A stretch of 10,369 nucleotides of DNA, from contig CAYWXH010000058.1 of the NCBI GenBank assembly GCA_964462295.1, forward strand, positions 1-10,369. Direction: 5' to 3'. A model generated the notes under the pieces. The model was not told the origin of the DNA, searched no databases, and saw only the letters and a program-made list of their open reading frames with translations. This DNA comes from JALVIU01 sp964462295. Its GTDB lineage: Bacteria; Atribacterota; JALVIU01. The translations under genes were made by a program, and so were the position numbers. Of this stretch, positions 6,836-10,369 are shown one piece after another (within the stretch, counting starts at the first letter, position 1; each line of letters begins with the position of its first letter).

Positions 6836-9289
6836 ATGGACTTTTCAAGATTTACAGAAAAAGCACAGGAAGTAATACTTAAAGCTCAAGAAAAATTAAA
6901 AGAATACAATCAGAATCAACTAGGGACAGAACATATACTATATGGCTTACTTGTGCAAAAAGAGGGAGTAATTGCTGAGATATTTGAAAAATTAAATATA
7001 GATGTAGCAAGGGCAAGGCAAAAAGTAGAAGAGGCGATATCTCAGAATATGGGAGTAAGAGTTGTCGGACAACCCGGAGGAAGTATAGACCAGATATATA
7101 TAACTCCGCATGCAAAAAGTGCATTAGAGCTTGCAGAGATTGAGGCAGAGAGGTTGAAGGATAACTATGTAGGAACAGAACATATCCTTATAGGTCTTAT
7201 AACTGAAGAAGAAGGTCTTGCAGCTAAAATATTGAGGGAATTAGGGATAGATAAAGAAAAGGTATATCAGGTATTAAAAGATATTAGAGGTTCAAGTAGA
7301 AGAACAGAACAGAGAGAAGAAACAGGATATATGTTTCTTAAAAAATATTCAAGGGACCTTACAGAGCTTGCAAGACAAGGAAAGCTTGACCCTGTTGTTG
7401 GAAGGGATGATGTAATTACAAGGGTTATTCAGATCCTTTCCAGAAGAACGAAGAATAATCCCGTTCTTATAGGGGAGGCAGGTGTAGGGAAAACTGCTGT
7501 TGTAGAGGGACTTGCGCAAAAGATTGTTAATAATGAGGTACCTGATAACCTAAAAGGAAAAAAGATTATACAACTTGACCTTGCTGCGATGGTTGCAGGT
7601 TCTAAGTATAGAGGGGAATTTGAAGAAAGATTAAAAGGTGTAATAGATGAAGTTATAAAATCACAAGGTGAAATAATACTCTTTATAGATGAGCTTCATA
7701 CTGTAGTGGGAGCAGGTGCTGTAGAAGGTGGAATGGATGCATCAAATATTCTAAAACCTGCACTTGCAAGGGGAGAACTTCAGTGTATTGGTGCAACAAC
7801 CTTGGACGAGTATAGAAAATATATAGAGAAAGACCCAGCACTTGAGAGAAGGTTTCAACCTGTATTTGTAGAAGAACCTACTGTATCTGATACAGTCGAA
7901 ATCTTAAAAGGTTTAAGAGATAAGTATGAGGCACATCATAAGGTAAAAATTGAAGATGAAGCATTAGAAAAAGCTGCATATCTTTCTCATAGATATGTAA
8001 CAGATAGATTCTTACCAGATAAGGCTATAGATCTTATAGATGAGGCATCTGCGAAAAAGAGAATAGAGTATTACACCATCCCTGAAGAGGTAAAAAGGCT
8101 AGAAAAAGAATTAGAAAAATTAAACAAAGAGAGTGAATCAGCAGTTGCCCATAAAGAGTATGAGAGGGCAATAGAGTTAAGAGAAAAGATAAAAGAAACA
8201 GAGAAAAGATTAAAGGATGCAAAAGATAAATGGGAAATTTCACAAAGGAATAAACATCCAAGTGTAAGTGCAGAGGATGTGGCAGAGGTAGTATCTAAAT
8301 GGACAGGGATTCCTGTAAATAAGATGTTTGAAGAAGAAGTAGAAAAGCTTTTAAAAATGGAAGATGTGTTACATAAAAGACTTGTAGACCAAGAAGAGGC
8401 AGTAAAGGCGGTAAGCGAGGCAATAAGAAGATCACGCGCAGGGCTATCTGACCCAAATAGACCCATTGGTTCTTTTATATTCCTTGGGCCAACAGGTGTT
8501 GGAAAGACAGAGCTTGCAAAGGCATTGGCAGAATTTCTCTTTGATAGAGAAGATGCGCTTATAAGAATTGATATGTCAGAATATATGGAGAAGTTTTCTG
8601 TCTCAAGACTTGTGGGTGCGCCTCCTGGATATGTAGGTTATGAGGAAGGTGGACAACTTACAGAGGCAGTGAGAAGAAGACCATATTCTGTGGTACTTTT
8701 TGATGAGATAGAAAAGGCACACCCTGATGTGTTTGATATACTTTTACAGATACTTGATGATGGCCGTCTTACAGATGCCCAAGGTAGAGTAGTGGACTTT
8801 AGAAATACAGTTATAATAATGACCTCGAATATTGGTGCAAGACTTATAGAAGATTACATAAAAAGCAAAGGTGCAAAAGACTTTACACTACTTAAGGAAA
8901 ATGTAAGAGAAGAACTCAGAAAGTTTGTAAGACCAGAATTTTTAAATAGGATAGATGAAATTGTTATATTTAAACCCCTTGAAAGAGAAGAGATATATCA
9001 GATCATAGATATACTCATAAAAGGTCTTAAAAAACGTCTTAGTGTAAGGAAGATGAGATTGACTCTTGATGAAAAAGTGAAAGATTTATTATTTAAAGAG
9101 GGTTATAACCCTGTATATGGTGCAAGACCTTTAAAGAGGGCTATCCAGAGACTTATAGAAAACCCATTATCTTCTCTTATTTTGAGAGGAGAGTTTAAAG
9201 AAGGTGATCATATACTTGTTACGCTTTCTGAAGATGGAAAGATAGCTTTTAAGAAAAAAGAGGAACAAGAGGGAGCTGATAACTTATGA
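6836..9289 (+). CDS. Hsp100 AAA+ unfoldase, ClpC-like (ClpB-like role possible)
   Basis: This 817-residue Hsp100 would form a hexameric ring that unfolds proteins with ATP. A double Clp N domain spans about 1-150. D1 has Walker A GEAGVGKT (213-220), pore-loop KYRGEFE (257-263), Walker B ILFIDE (281-286) and ERRF (337-340). The middle region (about 411-478) is short, with a UVR-like heptad segment (AHKEYERAIELREKI), as in ClpC and unlike the ~120-residue ClpB coiled coil. D2 has GPTGVGKT (551-558), pore tyrosine in GYVG (598-601), VVLFDE (619-624), arginine finger in FLNRID (R705) and sensor-2 GAR (762-764). The segment after TSNIGA (663-668) shows KSKGAKDF and no clear LGF/VGF-type ClpP-docking tripeptide. 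It therefore has the ClpC shape but may not work with ClpP. Its TGA overlaps the hspR ATG. Confidence 0.93.
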   Translation: MDFSRFTEKAQEVILKAQEKLKEYNQNQLGTEHILYGLLVQKEGVIAEIFEKLNIDVARARQKVEEAISQNMGVRVVGQPGGSIDQIYITPHAKSALELAEIEAERLKDNYVGTEHILIGLITEEEGLAAKILRELGIDKEKVYQVLKDIRGSSRRTEQREETGYMFLKKYSRDLTELARQGKLDPVVGRDDVITRVIQILSRRTKNNPVLIGEAGVGKTAVVEGLAQKIVNNEVPDNLKGKKIIQLDLAAMVAGSKYRGEFEERLKGVIDEVIKSQGEIILFIDELHTVVGAGAVEGGMDASNILKPALARGELQCIGATTLDEYRKYIEKDPALERRFQPVFVEEPTVSDTVEILKGLRDKYEAHHKVKIEDEALEKAAYLSHRYVTDRFLPDKAIDLIDEASAKKRIEYYTIPEEVKRLEKELEKLNKESESAVAHKEYERAIELREKIKETEKRLKDAKDKWEISQRNKHPSVSAEDVAEVVSKWTGIPVNKMFEEEVEKLLKMEDVLHKRLVDQEEAVKAVSEAIRRSRAGLSDPNRPIGSFIFLGPTGVGKTELAKALAEFLFDREDALIRIDMSEYMEKFSVSRLVGAPPGYVGYEEGGQLTEAVRRRPYSVVLFDEIEKAHPDVFDILLQILDDGRLTDAQGRVVDFRNTVIIMTSNIGARLIEDYIKSKGAKDFTLLKENVREELRKFVRPEFLNRIDEIVIFKPLEREEIYQIIDILIKGLKKRLSVRKMRLTLDEKVKDLLFKEGYNPVYGARPLKRAIQRLIENPLSSLILRGEFKEGDHILVTLSEDGKIAFKKKEEQEGADNL

Positions 9290-9693
9290 AAGACAAAAGG
9301 CCTCTCTATGTAATTAGTGTAGCGGCAAGTCTTGTAAATATGCATCCTCAAACTTTGAGGTTGTATGAGAAAAAGGGTTTTGTAAATCCTCAAAGATATA
9401 GAAATAGAAGATTATACACAGAAAAAGATATAGAAAGATTGCGGTATATATATGAGCTTACACATGTAAAAGGGGTAAATATGGCAGGGGTTGAGATAAT
9501 ACTTGAAAAAGAAAGAGAAGTTGAAAAACTTCAGCAAAAGATAAGAGAGTTAGAAGAGGAATTTGAAAGAAAACTAAGAGACTTTGAAAGAGAAACACAA
9601 GAAGAGATAGAAAGGATAAAAAGGGAGTTTTCGGAAAATGAAAATCTCCCGGTTTTACCCAAGAAAGGACTGTTAATCTTGAAAGAATACTAG
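9286..9693 (+). CDS. hspR: Heat-shock repressor HspR (MerR family)
   Basis: This 135-residue regulator has the HspR form of the MerR helix-turn-helix. YVISVAASLVNMHPQTLRLYE (8-28) is the recognition region, followed by the wing (RRLYTEKDIERL, 41-52) and VKGVNMAGVEIIL (61-73). A charged coiled coil (about 74-117) follows for dimer contacts, and a hydrophobic C-terminal end, GLLILKEY. No effector-binding domain is present, as expected for HspR. In studied bacteria HspR represses dnaK, clpB and hsp20-type operons by binding HAIR sites, with DnaK as co-repressor. ATG overlaps the clp stop by 4 bases (ATGA), with GAGGGAG about 10 bases upstream, so translation is probably coupled. Being last in the operon it should control itself too; a candidate operator is at 1787-1807. 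Confidence 0.93.
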   Translation: MKDKRPLYVISVAASLVNMHPQTLRLYEKKGFVNPQRYRNRRLYTEKDIERLRYIYELTHVKGVNMAGVEIILEKEREVEKLQQKIRELEEEFERKLRDFERETQEEIERIKREFSENENLPVLPKKGLLILKEY

Positions 9694-9718
9694 GGAGAGC
9701 CAGAGCTCTCCCTTTTTT
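9692..9718 (+). terminator. Intrinsic terminator of the heat-shock operon
   Basis: GGGAGAGC (9693-9700) pairs perfectly with GCTCTCCC (9705-9712) around the loop CAGA, followed by six T. An extra A-T pair (9692/9713) extends the stem. The hspR TAG stop (9691-9693) touches the left arm. Stem strength plus the T-run make this a textbook Rho-independent terminator. Confidence 0.93.
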
Positions 9719-9723
9719 ATTGC

Positions 9724-9753
9724 TTGATTTTGTATATGGGTATATGTTATACT
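9724..9753 (+). promoter_or_regulatory. Promoter of the DUF1294 gene
   Basis: TTGATT (9724-9729), an 18-base spacer, then TATACT (9748-9753), with TG at 9745-9746 making an extended -10. A start near 9760 leaves a very short leader with AAAGGAG at 9765-9771. It lies directly behind the operon terminator, so this gene is a separate unit. Confidence 0.6.
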
Positions 9754-9776
9754 TTTAAAAAATAAAAGGAGTATAT

Positions 9777-10214
9777 ATGAAACTTTTAATACCTTTTGTT
9801 GTATGGTTAATTTTGAGAATAGTATTACATATTTTTACTACAAGGGATAAAAACTTTGGAGAGAAGTTTTACAAAGGTTTATATTTTAGTATTTTTATAG
9901 ATTTTATATTTCTTTTAATAATTTTTTATTGGTATCTAAAGATAAAACTCTTCTTTTCCTATCTTATTTCTATTAATTTACTCTCCCTTTTTTATTACGG
10001 ATTGGATAAGTTTTTTGCCCAAAAGAAGTTATTTAGAATCCCGGAGAAGCTACTTCTTTTCCTTTCTTTTGTAGGGGGTACCATTGGTGCACTTTTGGGC
10101 ATGTTTTTGTTTCATCATAAGACAAAAAAGGCAAGTTTTCAACTTTGGTTTTGGGTATTGGTAGTTGTTCAGATAAGTATTGTATATATTACTTATAAAT
10201 ATGTATTAAGATAG
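9777..10214 (+). CDS. DUF1294 small membrane protein
   Basis: This 145-residue, very hydrophobic protein of unknown function has about five membrane segments (roughly 3-20, 35-53, 58-75, 90-112 and 121-140). The C-terminal half carries the DUF1294 signature: YGLDKFFAQ (74-82), RIPE (87-90), then GGTIGALLGM with FHHKTKK (100-118). The N-terminal half adds about two membrane spans with no recognisable motif; many DUF1294 proteins are shorter or carry a cold-shock domain there, which this one lacks. The ATG is set by AAAGGAG at 9765-9771. No functional link to the upstream chaperone operon is evident, since terminator and promoter separate them. Confidence 0.82.
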   Translation: MKLLIPFVVWLILRIVLHIFTTRDKNFGEKFYKGLYFSIFIDFIFLLIIFYWYLKIKLFFSYLISINLLSLFYYGLDKFFAQKKLFRIPEKLLLFLSFVGGTIGALLGMFLFHHKTKKASFQLWFWVLVVVQISIVYITYKYVLR

Positions 10215-10233
10215 AGTTAGTTTTTTCCCTTGT

Positions 10234-10369
10234 CATTCAAGGCCCGTTCTTTCCTTTTCATTACAAGGGTTACATCTACTCTTTCTCGTTGCGAGCCTCC
10301 GCTCTTTCCCTTCCCTGTCATTGCGAGGCCCCGCCAGGGGCCGTGGCAATCTGCGAGAGCCAATTCTCG
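10234..10369. repeat. Degenerate short intergenic repeats, running off the window
   Basis: Four related units begin at 10234 (CATTCAAGGCCCGTTC), 10259 (CATTACAAGGGTTAC), 10287 (CGTTGCGAGCCTCCGC) and 10319 (CATTGCGAGGCCCCGC), 25-32 bp apart and separated by pyrimidine-rich spacers (TCTTTCC-type). The last two match at 13 of 16 positions. The stretch is much richer in G and C than the genes around it. The core resembles the widespread intergenic repeats of the type CATTGCGAG...GCAATC. No coding is seen here. Confidence 0.6.
10320..10350. repeat. Imperfect inverted repeat within the tail
   Basis: ATTGC (10320-10324) pairs with GCAAT (10346-10350), and GGCCCC (10327-10332) with GGGGCC (10337-10342), around the loop GCCA. 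A small internal mismatch (GA against GTG) separates the two stems. There is no T-run. It looks like the hairpin core of a dispersed palindromic element and could also act as a bidirectional barrier at the 3' side of the DUF1294 gene. Confidence 0.65.

Noticed and set aside
6827..6838. GTG at 6827 as start of the Hsp100 gene, three residues longer.
   Set aside because: It lies inside the AGGAGGTGA ribosome site; ATG at 6836 has correct spacing and gives the usual Clp N-terminus.
10221..10226. T-run after the DUF1294 gene as an intrinsic terminator.
   Set aside because: No GC stem precedes the six T.
10234..10334. CRISPR array in the tail.
   Set aside because: The units are short, degenerate and unevenly spaced (25-32 bp), the spacers are pyrimidine-rich rather than unique, and no cas genes are nearby.

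Overview
The window looks like a chromosomal segment of an AT-rich, probably thermophilic, double-membrane bacterium. This rests on arginine codons that are mostly AGA/AGG, frequent ATA for isoleucine, short intergenic gaps, strong AGGAGG ribosome-binding sites, Lys/Glu-rich proteins, and a DnaK that carries the ~24-residue insertion near residues 78-101 found in Gram-negative-type DnaK and missing from Firmicutes. I cannot name the genus from sequence alone.

Layout: (1) 47-1687, minus strand: an exported ankyrin-repeat protein with an extended -10 promoter. (2) 1688-1887: a 200-bp divergent control region. Facing right it holds a perfect sigma70 consensus promoter (TTGACA-N17-TATAAT) with an A/T-rich upstream tract and a degenerate HAIR-like inverted repeat over its -35 box. 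(3) 1888-9693, plus strand: one compact heat-shock operon, hsp20 - dnaJ - dnaK - hsp20 - SDH-family membrane serine protease - clpC/clpB-like AAA+ unfoldase - hspR, closed by a clear intrinsic terminator at about 9692-9718. (4) 9777-10214: a separately promoted DUF1294 small membrane protein. (5) 10215-10369: a GC-richer tail with degenerate short repeats and an inverted repeat, cut by the window edge.

How the genes work together: the two small Hsp20 chaperones hold unfolding proteins. DnaJ delivers clients to DnaK. The Hsp100 ATPase threads aggregated or damaged proteins. The membrane-anchored Clp-fold protease probably handles damaged proteins at the membrane. HspR, the last gene, is the expected MerR-family repressor of the whole unit and would close a feedback loop (in studied systems DnaK is its co-repressor). 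No grpE lies in the window, and dnaJ precedes dnaK, which is unusual.

The individual families are known. The points most worth a second look are: the Hsp100 has a ClpC-type short middle domain but lacks the recognisable ClpP-docking tripeptide; matching hairpins overlap the stop codons of both hsp20 genes; and a membrane SDH protease is embedded in a cytosolic chaperone operon. I found no CRISPR array, transposase, tRNA or rRNA.
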